Of a DNA stretch of 64,000 nt, positions 45,377 through 53,815 are shown in pieces. A program made the translations under genes and the position numbers. Position 1 is the stretch's first letter; each line of letters starts with the position of its first letter. The notes under the pieces were generated by a model. That model saw nothing but the letters and a program-made list of their open reading frames with translations. It was not told the origin of the DNA and made no database searches. The stretch is taken from NCBI RefSeq assembly GCF_019049105.1, contig NZ_JAHQZR010000004.1:144631-208630 (forward strand), written 5' to 3'. The DNA is from Leucobacter chinensis (GTDB taxonomy: Bacteria; Actinomycetota; Actinomycetes; Actinomycetales; Microbacteriaceae).

Positions 45377-46153
45377 ATGTCTGATTCAACACAGGCACTC
45401 GAGGGTCTCCGAGTGCTGGTGCCCAGGGGAGGAACCTGGGGTGAGATCGTTTCTCGCGCGCTGCGCAATCATGGGGCAAACACCGTTATTTCTCCGCTCG
45501 TAGACTTTGCGAGCTCAGGCGAAGAAGCCAAACTGGTCGAAGCGTTGCATCGGCTTGAGGCCGGCGAGTTTGACTGGCTCACCGCAACGAACCCGACGGT
45601 GGTCAACGTGCTTCGGCACCACAACACCGTGATTCCCACGCACACGCAGCTCGCGGTCGTCGGTGACGCCACCGAGGCCGCGTTTGTTGCAGAGGGCTAC
45701 GAGGTTGCTCGCACTCCAGAGGGCGAGAACACCGCTGAGGGGCTTCTGCAAACCTGGCCCGAGATTACGGGCGAGAAACTGCGCGTTTTGACGTTGCGCT
45801 CGAACGTCGCGAAACCTGTCGTGACGGCGGGGCTCATCGACCGGGGTCACTCGGTGACCCAGATCGTCGCCTTTCGCACCGTTGGGGTTCCCGCCTCAGT
45901 ACACACACGCGAAGATGTCGAGTCGGGCCACATCAATGTCCTGCTCGTCGCGACCCCGCAAATTGCCCACGAGGTCAAGAACCAGTTTGCCGACAGGCCT
46001 GACTCAACGCTCATCGCGTGCGTTGGGCCCAATACCCGTGAAGAGGCAAAGCGCATCGGCCTTCGAGTTGACGATGGCGATGAGCACCCGCAGGTGAACC
46101 AGATTATTGACGCCGTTGAATCGGTGATCGATTACAGCGACACACTCGACTAG
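45377..46153 (+). CDS. hemD: Uroporphyrinogen-III synthase
   Basis: 258 residues from the ATG at 45377; the frame extends 15 codons upstream, but MSDSTQALEGLRVLVPRGG is the family-like start. HemD proteins have two interleaved alpha/beta domains with low conservation; seen here are VLVPRGGTWGEIVSRALRNHG, DWLTATNPTVVNVLRHH, AVVGDATEAAFVAEGYEV and LIACVGPNTREEAKRIGLRV. It closes hydroxymethylbilane into uroporphyrinogen III in heme and corrin biosynthesis. No other hem biosynthesis gene is adjacent, an unusual isolated position. Confidence 0.88.
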   Translation: MSDSTQALEGLRVLVPRGGTWGEIVSRALRNHGANTVISPLVDFASSGEEAKLVEALHRLEAGEFDWLTATNPTVVNVLRHHNTVIPTHTQLAVVGDATEAAFVAEGYEVARTPEGENTAEGLLQTWPEITGEKLRVLTLRSNVAKPVVTAGLIDRGHSVTQIVAFRTVGVPASVHTREDVESGHINVLLVATPQIAHEVKNQFADRPDSTLIACVGPNTREEAKRIGLRVDDGDEHPQVNQIIDAVESVIDYSDTLD

Positions 46154-46345
46154 AGATACCCGCGATGGCGGAGCGTCAGTGCGGACCCTCCGGTGAGTGG
46201 GCACTCGCGCACCGCGCTCAAAGCGTATACGATTTAACTGTTGTGTCGGGGCGCCCTTCAGCGTTCCTCACCGTGCAACGTCAGTGTGCATACTGAGTGC
46301 TCGTCACGAGCGAGCCCGGTACGCAGTGGTCAAAGGAGTCACAGA

Positions 46346-47167
46346 GTGCCCGCAAGCATTACCCTGCCCCCAACGTTTCGCGAGCACTTAGACGCGAGCC
46401 CTGACGCGCTTATCGGTCTGTGGTCGTGTGCGGGTAGCCAGATCATCACCGAGATCGTCGCCTCAAGTGGCTGCGACTGGGTGCTCGTCGATACCGAGCA
46501 TTCGCCGCTCGGGCTTGAGAGCACGCTCGCTCAGCTCTACGCGATGTCGGCCTACGCCGCCACCCCCGTAGTTCGGGTGCCGTACGGCGATACCGTTGTG
46601 ATCAAACAGGTGCTTGACCTCGGCGCCCAGAACCTGCTCGTGCCCATGGTTGACTCTGCTGAGCAAGCGCAGCGCATCGTCGAGGCGACGCGATACCCGT
46701 CGGCTGGAGTGCGGGGCGTTGGCGCGGCACTCGCGCGATCATCGCGGTGGAATAGGGTGGGCGAGTACCTCGCCAACGCGGGCGACACGATCAGCCTCAC
46801 GGTGCAGATCGAATCGGTTCGAGCAGTCGAGGCCATTGACGAGATCCTTGCGGTTGACGGCATAGACGCGGTGTTTATTGGCCCCGCCGACCTCGCTGCC
46901 TCCGCGGGTCATCTTGGAAACCCCGCCGATGCCGAGGTGCAACGTCTCGTCGAGCACGTCATCGAGCGGGCACAAGACGCTGGCATGCCGGTCGGGGTGA
47001 ATGCGTTTGTGCCCGCCGACGCGCAGCGCTATATCGACATGGGCGTTGACTTTGTTGCGGTGGGGGCCGACGTCGCGCTCCTGGCCCGCAGTACCGAGGC
47101 AGTCGTGCAACAGTTTCGTTCACACGATGCTACCGGCTCACCCGCGGGTGAAAGGGCAAGTTACTAG
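46346..47167 (+). CDS. HpcH/HpaI aldolase family protein
   Basis: 273 residues from a GTG at 46346 with AAAGGAG 8 bp upstream; the frame is open further upstream without a site. Family marks are ALIGLWSCAGSQIITEIVAS, CDWVLVDTEHSPLG, NLLVPMVDSAEQA, the RGVGAALARSSRW loop, QIESVRAVEAI and VFIGPADLAASAGH. These class II, metal-dependent enzymes cleave 2-keto-3-deoxy or dihydroxy-heptenedioate-type acids to pyruvate plus an aldehyde. The GntR gene begins at its stop codon, suggesting substrate-linked regulation. Confidence 0.92.
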   Translation: MPASITLPPTFREHLDASPDALIGLWSCAGSQIITEIVASSGCDWVLVDTEHSPLGLESTLAQLYAMSAYAATPVVRVPYGDTVVIKQVLDLGAQNLLVPMVDSAEQAQRIVEATRYPSAGVRGVGAALARSSRWNRVGEYLANAGDTISLTVQIESVRAVEAIDEILAVDGIDAVFIGPADLAASAGHLGNPADAEVQRLVEHVIERAQDAGMPVGVNAFVPADAQRYIDMGVDFVAVGADVALLARSTEAVVQQFRSHDATGSPAGERASY

Positions 47168-47844
47168 TGGCGGCGGCAACGGGGTCAAAAGCCCAGCGTG
47201 CGTACACGTCGATTCGCGAGCGCATCGCCTCGCAGGAGCTTCGACCCGGCGACCGCCTCGTGCTTGCCGGGCTCGCAGACGAACTTGAGATGTCGGTCGT
47301 GCCGGTGCGCGAAGCGATCCGCAAGCTCGAAGCCGAAGGCGTCGTGGTGTTCGAGACGAACGTGGGCGCGCGCGTCGCTCGCATTAATCGTGAACGGTAC
47401 CTCAACACAATGCAGGCGCTCGCGATCGTTGAGGGGGCCGCGACGGCGCTCGCAGCACCTTACCTGGGCGCAGCGCGCCTAGAAGCGGCTCGTGGTTTCA
47501 ACGCAGAGCTGGAACGGCTTCTCGACGAGTTTGATGGGGCTGAGTATGTGAGGCTCAACCGGGCCTTTCACGAACAGCTCTACCACGACTGCCCGAATGA
47601 AGAACTCATTAAGCACATTGAAGAAGAGCGTGAGAAGCTCGCGATGGTGCGTGACCCAGACGCCACCTTTACGGCGGCTCGAGCGCGTGACTCGGTGCAA
47701 GAACACGAGCACATTCTGCAGCTCATCGAGTCGGGCGCTCCGTCATTCGAGATCGAGCTCGCGGTGAGGGAGCACCGCTCGGCGACGCGCGACGCTGCTC
47801 TCGCGCATCAGGCCCATCAAGCCGAAGGCGAAGCCGCCTCGTAA
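47167..47844 (+). CDS. GntR family regulator (FCD domain)
   Basis: 225 residues. The GTG at 47167 overlaps the aldolase stop by one base (TAGTG). The winged HTH is YTSIRERIASQELRPGDRLV and ELEMSVVPVREAIRKLEAEG; the C-terminal FCD ligand domain shows LNRAFHEQLYHDC and EHEHILQLIESG with metal-binding His residues. FCD-type GntR proteins sense organic acids, so it probably controls the aldolase gene and related catabolism. Confidence 0.92.
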   Translation: MAAATGSKAQRAYTSIRERIASQELRPGDRLVLAGLADELEMSVVPVREAIRKLEAEGVVVFETNVGARVARINRERYLNTMQALAIVEGAATALAAPYLGAARLEAARGFNAELERLLDEFDGAEYVRLNRAFHEQLYHDCPNEELIKHIEEEREKLAMVRDPDATFTAARARDSVQEHEHILQLIESGAPSFEIELAVREHRSATRDAALAHQAHQAEGEAAS

Positions 47845-47850
47845 GGTTCG

Positions 47851-48723
47851 CTAGAACACCATCGGGCGATCGTCTTCGTCGTCAAAGGTTTCGGCAACGA
47901 GCGAGAGGTCGATGTCGACGACGACGGGAACATGGTCGCTTGGGCCGTCGCCGCGGCGCTCATCGCGGTGGATCGAAGCACCCGTGACCGCCTCAGCAAA
48001 CGCCTGAGACCCGAGAATGAAGTCGATGCGCATGCCCTCGTCTTTTTGGAAGCGCCCGGCCTGGTAATCCCAAAATGTGTACTCATCGGGAACCAAATCA
48101 CGCACCGGATCGCTCACGACCGAGCTGAAGCTCTCGAACATCTGGCGTTCGGGAACCGATACGTGCGTGCTGCGTCCCTCAACGAACTGAGGGTCGCCCA
48201 TGTCGCTCGGCAGGGGGGCGATATTCCAGTCGCCCATGAGTGCGAGAGGCAAGTCTGGGTCGGCGCCGATCCACGCCTCTGCATTCTTGCGCAGCGCCTC
48301 GAGCCAGCGAAGCTTGTAATCGAAGTGGGGGTCATCGATGCCGCGCCCGTTCGGCACGTAGAGGCTCCAGAGCCTGAGGTCGCCGACGGTCACGCCGAGG
48401 GCCCTGGCCTCGAGCGGATCGCCCTCGGGGCCGGTTCCCTGGTCTTGGCCCTTGACGGGCTTGCCGAAGCCCGGCATCTCGTCGAAGCTGTGCGTGATCT
48501 CGGTCATCTCGTGCTTGCTCGCAAACGCGACACCGTTCCACTGGTTGAAGCCGTGCGTGACGACCTCGTAGCCTGCACGCTCGAACTCGGCGTACGGAAA
48601 CTGGTCGGGTCGACACTTCGTCTCTTGCATCGCGAGAACGTCGATGTTCTCGCGCTCGAGCCAGTCGACGACTCGACCGACGCGGGTACGAATTGAATTC
48701 ACATTCCAGGTGGCAATACGCAT
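47851..48723 (-). CDS. xth: Exodeoxyribonuclease III / AP endonuclease
   Basis: 290 residues of the ExoIII branch. Motifs are MRIATWNVNSIRTR, VLAMQETKCRPDQFP (metal-binding Glu), LWSLYVPNGRGIDDPHFDYK, LMGDWNIAP (catalytic Asp-x-Asn), MRIDFILGS and the C-terminal GPSDHVPVVVDI (catalytic His). It incises DNA at abasic sites and trims 3' ends in base-excision repair. Convergent with the GntR gene. Confidence 0.94.
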   Translation of the reverse strand: MRIATWNVNSIRTRVGRVVDWLERENIDVLAMQETKCRPDQFPYAEFERAGYEVVTHGFNQWNGVAFASKHEMTEITHSFDEMPGFGKPVKGQDQGTGPEGDPLEARALGVTVGDLRLWSLYVPNGRGIDDPHFDYKLRWLEALRKNAEAWIGADPDLPLALMGDWNIAPLPSDMGDPQFVEGRSTHVSVPERQMFESFSSVVSDPVRDLVPDEYTFWDYQAGRFQKDEGMRIDFILGSQAFAEAVTGASIHRDERRGDGPSDHVPVVVDIDLSLVAETFDDEDDRPMVF

Positions 48724-48874
48724 ACCCCAAGCCTATCCTGGGGGCCCAGGCTCAAGCTTCTGGCGCGCGGCCTCAGGTCTCTGGTGGCCCCGGACCCTCA
48801 GCGAATCATGCTCGCGGCTTCAAGAACACGGCGCGGGTCTGGTAGAGTTGCTTCGTGCGATACAGATCGCACCC

Positions 48875-48948
48875 GCGGGTGTAGTTCAATGGTAGAACTT
48901 CTGCTTCCCAAGCAGACAGCGCGAGTTCGATTCTCGTCACCCGCTCCA
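48875..48948 (+). tRNA. tRNA-Gly (anticodon CCC)
   Basis: Acceptor GCGGGTG pairs with CACCCGC (48938-48944), discriminator T, encoded CCA (48946-48948). The anticodon arm TCTGC-TTCCCAA-GCAGA places CCC at 48907-48909. The T arm holds GTTCGATTC and the D arm GTTCAATGGTAGAAC. Length is 74 nt with CCA. Confidence 0.96.
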
Positions 48949-49017
48949 CGACTGCTTCATCTCGGGCCGAAGGCCCTGCACAGCGTTGCCTGTTTGCATG
49001 GACCGAGGTCTGAGACC

Positions 49018-49036
49018 CTGGGCCCATTGGGCCCAG
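49018..49036. terminator. Stem-loop between tRNA-Gly and the lipoprotein gene
   Basis: CTGGGCCC-ATT-GGGCCCAG is a perfect 8-bp stem with a 3-nt loop, just after the stop (49042) of the leftward lipoprotein gene. There is no clear T-tract on either strand, so termination strength is uncertain. Confidence 0.5.
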
Positions 49037-49041
49037 ATCGG

Positions 49042-50292
49042 TTACTCAGCCTTTGGGGCGCAGACCTGCTGTTCGCTCAGTGAGGCTGCCATGTCGTCGG
49101 CACTCCACGCATCGCCCGATTCGCCGAGTAAAGCGGCAATCTGGCGGGCGAGGGTCGTTGCAAACTGAGCGCCCGCGGTCGAGTTATTGAGAGCAACGAC
49201 CACGCTAAAGCCCGTCTCTGGGTTGTGCCATGCCGAGGTGATTGAACCGGGGAGTGCGCCGTCTGATCCCCACAGCGGCCCAATGTTCACGACACCGAAG
49301 CCGAGCTGTGGGCCCGCGGTGTCAGGGTCGGTTGTCGGCTCTCCATCGTCGTTGCGATCGGGGTTCTTGAGTGGCTTAGTTTCGGTGATGATCGAGGCGT
49401 TTTTACCGCCGTAGCCACCGTCAAGGTAGCGCTCATAGAAGCGCTTGATGTCGCCGACGGTCGTTGCGGTTGCTCCCGCCGCACCAAGAATTGATGGTGA
49501 CTGTTCGCTTACATCGACGGGGTCGACGTCGCACTGCGGCCCGGGAAGGTAGGCGAGACCGGTGAGGGTGTTTGTGCCGGGAAGAGCGAAGTCTTCGCCG
49601 TCATTCAAAAAGACCGAGCTATTCATCTCTGCGGGGTTAAACACACGTTCTTCGAGCTGGTGGGCGATCGACTCGTTGCCCACGATCTTCAGAGCCCTTC
49701 CGAGTAGCACGGCGTTTGCGTCTGAGCGGTAGACGTTCTCGCCGGGCCAGGGGAGCTCTCCAAGAATGAGCGACTCGGCAATTTTCTCGCCGGTTGACCA
49801 GTTGCGCTCGGGGTTCGTGATGTAGAGCCCGGTGTATTCCTTCTTGAAGTCTGCGAGACCAGAGGTGCCGTCGCATAGCTGACCATAGGTGATGTCGCCG
49901 ATGCCGGTTTGTCGGGGCAGGTCCTGTGCGACCTCTCGATTGAGTGACACTTTGCCCTCGTCAACGAGGTCGAGCAACAGTGCGCACATGACAGGTTGCG
50001 TGGTCTGGGCGCCGCGCAGGAGCGCGTTGGCATCGAAGTTGTCGTCGGCGCCCTCGCTTGCGTAGGCGCGAACGAGATCGCCATCAGCGCTCCATACCCC
50101 GACGACTGCCTGGGTTGATCCGCTCAATGCCATGGCATTCTGCACGGCATCGGTTACGAGGCCGGCCTGATCTTTGCCGAGTGACTCTGCGTGGTCATCG
50201 ATCGGCTTCGCCTCTGATGAGGTGCACGAGGTCAACAGAAGAGCAGATGCTGCGACGATGCTGGCGAGTGCAATGCGACTGCGTGACTTCAC
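49042..50292 (-). CDS. Serine hydrolase/beta-lactamase-fold lipoprotein lacking catalytic residues
   Basis: 416 residues from a GTG at 50292 (a TTG at 50319 would add nine). The signal peptide ends LLLTSC with Cys23, so it is a lipoprotein. The fold is that of class C beta-lactamase/DD-peptidases: a VVGVWSADGDLVRAYASE-type N-terminal strand, LVDEGKVSLNREV, LCDGTSGLADF, and the C-terminal GFSVVVALNNS. But the SxxK site reads GAQTTQP (residues 94-100) and the YxN site reads Y188-R-S190. It is therefore probably a binding or regulatory protein outside the cell. A TAAGAT-type promoter element lies upstream. Confidence 0.78.
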   Translation of the reverse strand: MKSRSRIALASIVAASALLLTSCTSSEAKPIDDHAESLGKDQAGLVTDAVQNAMALSGSTQAVVGVWSADGDLVRAYASEGADDNFDANALLRGAQTTQPVMCALLLDLVDEGKVSLNREVAQDLPRQTGIGDITYGQLCDGTSGLADFKKEYTGLYITNPERNWSTGEKIAESLILGELPWPGENVYRSDANAVLLGRALKIVGNESIAHQLEERVFNPAEMNSSVFLNDGEDFALPGTNTLTGLAYLPGPQCDVDPVDVSEQSPSILGAAGATATTVGDIKRFYERYLDGGYGGKNASIITETKPLKNPDRNDDGEPTTDPDTAGPQLGFGVVNIGPLWGSDGALPGSITSAWHNPETGFSVVVALNNSTAGAQFATTLARQIAALLGESGDAWSADDMAASLSEQQVCAPKAE

Positions 50293-50378
50293 GGGAAAGA
50301 ACCACCGTTCGTTTGACAAATAAAGGCTCTTTATCTTACTGATGCAGGCTGAAAAAATGGCGTGATTACGGGGGAGTG

Positions 50379-50395
50379 TTAGGTAACCCTAACTT
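50379..50395 (+). promoter_or_regulatory. DtxR/IdeR-type iron box upstream of the heme oxygenase gene
   Basis: TTAGGTAACCCTAACTT matches the DtxR consensus TTAGGTTAGCCTAACCT at 14 of 17 positions. It ends 17 bp before the GTG start at 50413. Iron-dependent repression of heme oxygenase by DtxR is well known in corynebacteria. Confidence 0.7.
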
Positions 50396-50412
50396 GGGGT
50401 AGGGTATGCGTT

Positions 50413-51375
50413 GTGAATACTTTTGATCAGACCGTAGTCGACGCCGTTCTTGCCCACATGGGCGATGACCACGGAGAAGATAACATCATCATCGCTCGCG
50501 GCAACGGGGCACCCGAGGCGAGTGCGAGCCAGATGGTCGATCTTGACGGTGAGGGCGGGGTATGGCGTGTCACCGAGAACGGTGAAACTCGCGAGCTGCG
50601 CATCAGCTGGCCCGATGGGCCGATCACTGAGCGTCCACAGATTCGCCGCGCGGTCGTCATCTTGTATCGCAACGCGTGCAAGCAGCTCGGCATTGACCCG
50701 CAGCAAGATGAAGCTTCGCACGAGCCTGCCAAACCCTTCTCGCAGGTGATTCGTGAGGGTAGCTGGTCTGATCACGATGACAGCGAGGGTGCCGACTTCA
50801 TGGCATCAATCATGCGGGGTACCGCGACGCGCGACGACTACGTCGCACTCGTCGCGCAGCACTTCTTTATGTACGAGGCGCTTGAGGCCGTCGTTGACGA
50901 GGTTGTGAACGACGAACGTTTCGCCCCGTTCCACGACGAAAATCTGCGCCGTCTTGCAGCGCTCAACGACGACCTCACCGTGCTCATCGGCGAAAACTGG
51001 CGTGACGAGATCGAGCCGGTTCCCGCGACGGCCGAGTATGCCGAGCGCATTCGGCAGGTGGGAGCCGAGGGCTGGGTTCCTGGCATCATCGCCCACCACT
51101 ACACGCGCTACCTCGGCGACCTCTCGGGTGGCCAGATGATCGCGAAGCGCGTTGTGCGCCAGCACGGCTTCGAGAACGGCGAGGGCACAAAGTTCTACGA
51201 CTTCAAGGAGCTCGGCTCACTCCCCGGCTTTAAAGAGCGGTACCGCGAGGCGCTTGACGCGCTCGGCGAGAGCTTCAACGATGTCGAACAGGCGCGCATG
51301 CTGCACGAGGTTCGTCGCGCCTACGGTTTCAACACCGCAGTGTTCATCGATATGGCGAAGGCTAAACAGCAGTAG
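50413..51375 (+). CDS. Biliverdin-producing heme oxygenase with N-terminal DUF2470 domain
   Basis: 320 residues from a GTG. The first about 95 residues are a DUF2470 domain (VVDAVLAHMGDDHGEDNIII, typical of HugZ-like heme-binding proteins). Residues 110-320 are a canonical heme oxygenase: IREGSWSDHDDSEGADFM gives proximal His121, and YLGDLSGGQMIAKRV is the distal helix. The enzyme opens heme to biliverdin, CO and iron. The fusion may combine heme capture with cleavage. The iron box upstream fits induction under iron limitation, tying it to the siderophore operon at 7-12 kb. Its end overlaps the convergent helicase gene by 14 bp. Confidence 0.93.
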   Translation: MNTFDQTVVDAVLAHMGDDHGEDNIIIARGNGAPEASASQMVDLDGEGGVWRVTENGETRELRISWPDGPITERPQIRRAVVILYRNACKQLGIDPQQDEASHEPAKPFSQVIREGSWSDHDDSEGADFMASIMRGTATRDDYVALVAQHFFMYEALEAVVDEVVNDERFAPFHDENLRRLAALNDDLTVLIGENWRDEIEPVPATAEYAERIRQVGAEGWVPGIIAHHYTRYLGDLSGGQMIAKRVVRQHGFENGEGTKFYDFKELGSLPGFKERYREALDALGESFNDVEQARMLHEVRRAYGFNTAVFIDMAKAKQQ

Positions 51376-52732
51376 CTTTTTCGGGGCCGTTGGCCTCGGC
51401 CTTCGCGTCTGAGGTGTTCTCTGCGGTCTGCTCTGCTGCGGTGCCCGGTCGATCGGCCCGCGATCCGCGCATGAAGCGGGCGACGTCGTTATCGACGATG
51501 ATGTCTCTTGGCGTGAGCGGGCGCGACAGGTAAAGACCGTCGAGCGAGCGAATGCGGCTGAGGGCGACGTACGTTTGCCCCGCGCTGAATGCCCTTGGCC
51601 CGAGGTCAATGACCGCCCGCTCGTAGGTTTGCCCCTGAGACTTGTGGATCGTGATTGCCCACGCGAGTCGCAACGGGAACTGTTCGAACTCGGCGACGAC
51701 GTCTTTCGTGAGGGTCTTGGTCTCGGTGTCGTAGCGGTACTTGTAGCGCTCCCACAGGGCGGGGTGCACCTCGTGCTCCTCGCCGTCGACATCGACCCAT
51801 ACGGTGTTCTCGATGTGCGTCACGACGCCGAGGGTGCCGTTGACCCAGCGCCCATCGGGGTCGTTGCGCAAGAACATGACCTGGGCGCCAACCTTGAGCT
51901 CGAGGGTCTCATCGGCCGGAAACATGGTTGACGTGAACTCGCCGTTGACATCGGCCACCGCCTTGAGTGCCGAGCCGGTGATCGCGGCGAGTTTGGCGGA
52001 GTTGATACGGTTGACCACCGCGTTCGTGGCCGCGAGCGTGATGATGTTGTCGCTTGGCTGCGGCCGCGCTCCCATCCCGTTGAGCTCGGCGGCCATCTCG
52101 GCGGTGACGTAGCCGTGGCGCACGCCATTGAGCAGGTACTTGAAGCGGTCGTCGCTCTGGCGGTGAATCTCGGTGAGCTCGATGATCTCGAGGTCGACTG
52201 ACTGCCAGGCGAGTGCATCAAAGAACCAGAGCGAGCGGTACATGTCGTCGAAGTAGGCGCGTTCGTCAGGGTCGCGCGGCGGCACCGGGGGTAGCTGGTA
52301 GGGGTCGCCAAACATGATGATTTGCACGCCACCGAACGGGTCGTGTGGGCGTGAGCGGGCGAGGCGCAATGAACGGTCAATCGCATCCATCAGGTCGGCG
52401 TTGACCATCGAGACCTCGTCGATGACGAGCGTATCGATCGAGTTGAGCATGCGCTTGAGCTCGGCAGACTGCTTGATCTCGTGGTCGGCGATGATGCCCG
52501 TGGGCAGTCGAAACAGCGAGTGAATCGTTTGACCGCCGACACCGAGCGCCGCAACGCCCGTGGGAGCGCACACCACGATGGTCTTGCTCGTGTGCCATGA
52601 AAGGTGGTTGAGCAGGGTCGACTTGCCGGTACCGGCCCGCCCCGTAATAAAGACGTGCTCGCGAGTGTGCTCGATGCGGTCGTACACCGCCTGCTGCTCC
52701 TTCGAGAGCTGAACCGTTGCGCGTGAGACCAT
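51362..52732 (-). CDS. PIF1-like DNA helicase (SF1B)
   Basis: 456 residues from the ATG at 52732; the open frame continues 46 codons upstream into the rlmH promoter region. SF1B motifs are HVFITGRAGTGKSTLLNHLS (Walker A), IVVCAPTGVAALGVGGQTIH (Ia), DTLVIDEVSMVNADLMD (Walker B), IIMFGDPYQLPPV (III), and the C-terminal AWAITIHKSQGQTYERAVID and QTYVALSRIRSLDGLYLSRP (V, VI). It is a 5'-3' helicase of the PIF1/RecD family lacking a nuclease. Divergent from rlmH. Confidence 0.92.
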   Translation of the reverse strand: MVSRATVQLSKEQQAVYDRIEHTREHVFITGRAGTGKSTLLNHLSWHTSKTIVVCAPTGVAALGVGGQTIHSLFRLPTGIIADHEIKQSAELKRMLNSIDTLVIDEVSMVNADLMDAIDRSLRLARSRPHDPFGGVQIIMFGDPYQLPPVPPRDPDERAYFDDMYRSLWFFDALAWQSVDLEIIELTEIHRQSDDRFKYLLNGVRHGYVTAEMAAELNGMGARPQPSDNIITLAATNAVVNRINSAKLAAITGSALKAVADVNGEFTSTMFPADETLELKVGAQVMFLRNDPDGRWVNGTLGVVTHIENTVWVDVDGEEHEVHPALWERYKYRYDTETKTLTKDVVAEFEQFPLRLAWAITIHKSQGQTYERAVIDLGPRAFSAGQTYVALSRIRSLDGLYLSRPLTPRDIIVDNDVARFMRGSRADRPGTAAEQTAENTSDAKAEANGPEKATAV

Positions 52733-52779
52733 TCGCCCATTGTACGCGAGCCGGCCGTGGCCAATGGCAAGATATACAC

Positions 52780-53238
52780 ATGGGCATTCGGGTGCTAGCC
52801 GTGGGCAAAAAACATGAGTCGTGGATCGAGGCTGGTCTTGAGCGATACGCGAAACGGCTACGCAAGCCATACGACATCACCTGGCAGTTTCTTGCCCACT
52901 CATCGCGGGAGGCCGATGCTGCGAGGGCTGAAGAATCGCAGCGTATTGAGGCGAAGCTCGATGACGCCGAGGTCGTGGTGCTGCTCGACGAGCGGGGCAA
53001 GATGTTTGACTCGGTGGCGTTCGCTGCGCAGCTGCAGCGCAGGCTCGATACCGGCAAGCGAGTCACCATTGTTATTGGTGGCGCTTACGGAGTGACCGAG
53101 CAGTTGCGCCAGCGGGCCGACGTGGTGTGGAGCCTCTCGGCCCTCGTGTTTCCGCACCAGCTCGTGCGCCTCATTCTTGTCGAGCAGGTGTACCGTGCGC
53201 AGGAAATTACTGCGGGGCGTCAGTACCACCATGTGTAG
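52780..53238 (+). CDS. rlmH: 23S rRNA (pseudouridine-1915-N3)-methyltransferase
   Basis: 152 residues from the ATG at 52780. RlmH is a SPOUT methyltransferase acting on helix 69 of assembled 70S ribosomes. The trefoil-knot elements are VVVLLDERGKMFDSVAFA, IVIGGAYGVTEQL, and FPHQLVRLILVEQVYRAQEI ending TAGRQYHHV. The family GGPYG is GGAYG here. Length is near normal. Confidence 0.93.
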   Translation: MGIRVLAVGKKHESWIEAGLERYAKRLRKPYDITWQFLAHSSREADAARAEESQRIEAKLDDAEVVVLLDERGKMFDSVAFAAQLQRRLDTGKRVTIVIGGAYGVTEQLRQRADVVWSLSALVFPHQLVRLILVEQVYRAQEITAGRQYHHV

Positions 53239-53815
53239 GGCGCCTGCGCTACCGCCCTCCTCGTGTCGGTGGTCAGCCTTACACTGCCCCCATGATCTCA
53301 TCACACCTTCACGTTACGCGCTGTCGCGGGGCAGCCAAAGCGTGGTTTTTCGAGTGCTTTGGGGCTGAGGTAACTGGCGGTGGGTCTGACGCTTCTGAAG
53401 AGGCGGCCCACGCTGTCCCGTGGCAAGCCTTGCTTGAAGAAGGGCGAGGCGATCGCGGGTCGCTCGGCGTTGCTGAGCGGTTACGGCATGGTCATGGCGA
53501 CGAGACTCTCACGATGGTGAATGCTGGCCCCAGCGTGCTCCTGCAGGTGCGCGTGTTGCGCAGCTGTGGCTGCGGGCTCCGCACTTCTCTTCCGCGACGC
53601 TCACTTCCGGGTGACCGCTTAGTCGTGAGGCCGAGCGGCTGTCTCCGTTCGGCCTGCGGTGAGGGGAGGTGGTATATGCGTTGGTTTACCCCCGAAGGTG
53701 TCGAGCTTGTGTGGCCGTTTGTCTGGTGAGCGTTGGGTGACTGGCCGTGGGCGCGGCGGTGGTGGGGCCCAAATGTTGTTGTTGAACGGTGTCTCAGCGC
53801 TCTTTGCGCTGAGAG
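53239..53815. other. 577-bp region with one doubtful open frame and a 9-bp stem-loop
   Basis: A 145-codon frame at 53292-53729 begins MISSHLHVTRCRGAAKAWFF and could be a decayed glyoxalase/VOC (PhnB-like) protein, since VOC proteins often start with a pxLhfxgxxxeAxxFYxxvFG pattern; the remainder does not resemble that family. There is no ribosome-binding site. A hairpin TCTCAGCGC-TCTTT-GCGCTGAGA (53791-53813) lies at the end of the XRE gene and may serve as its terminator. Nothing else was recognised. Confidence 0.35.
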
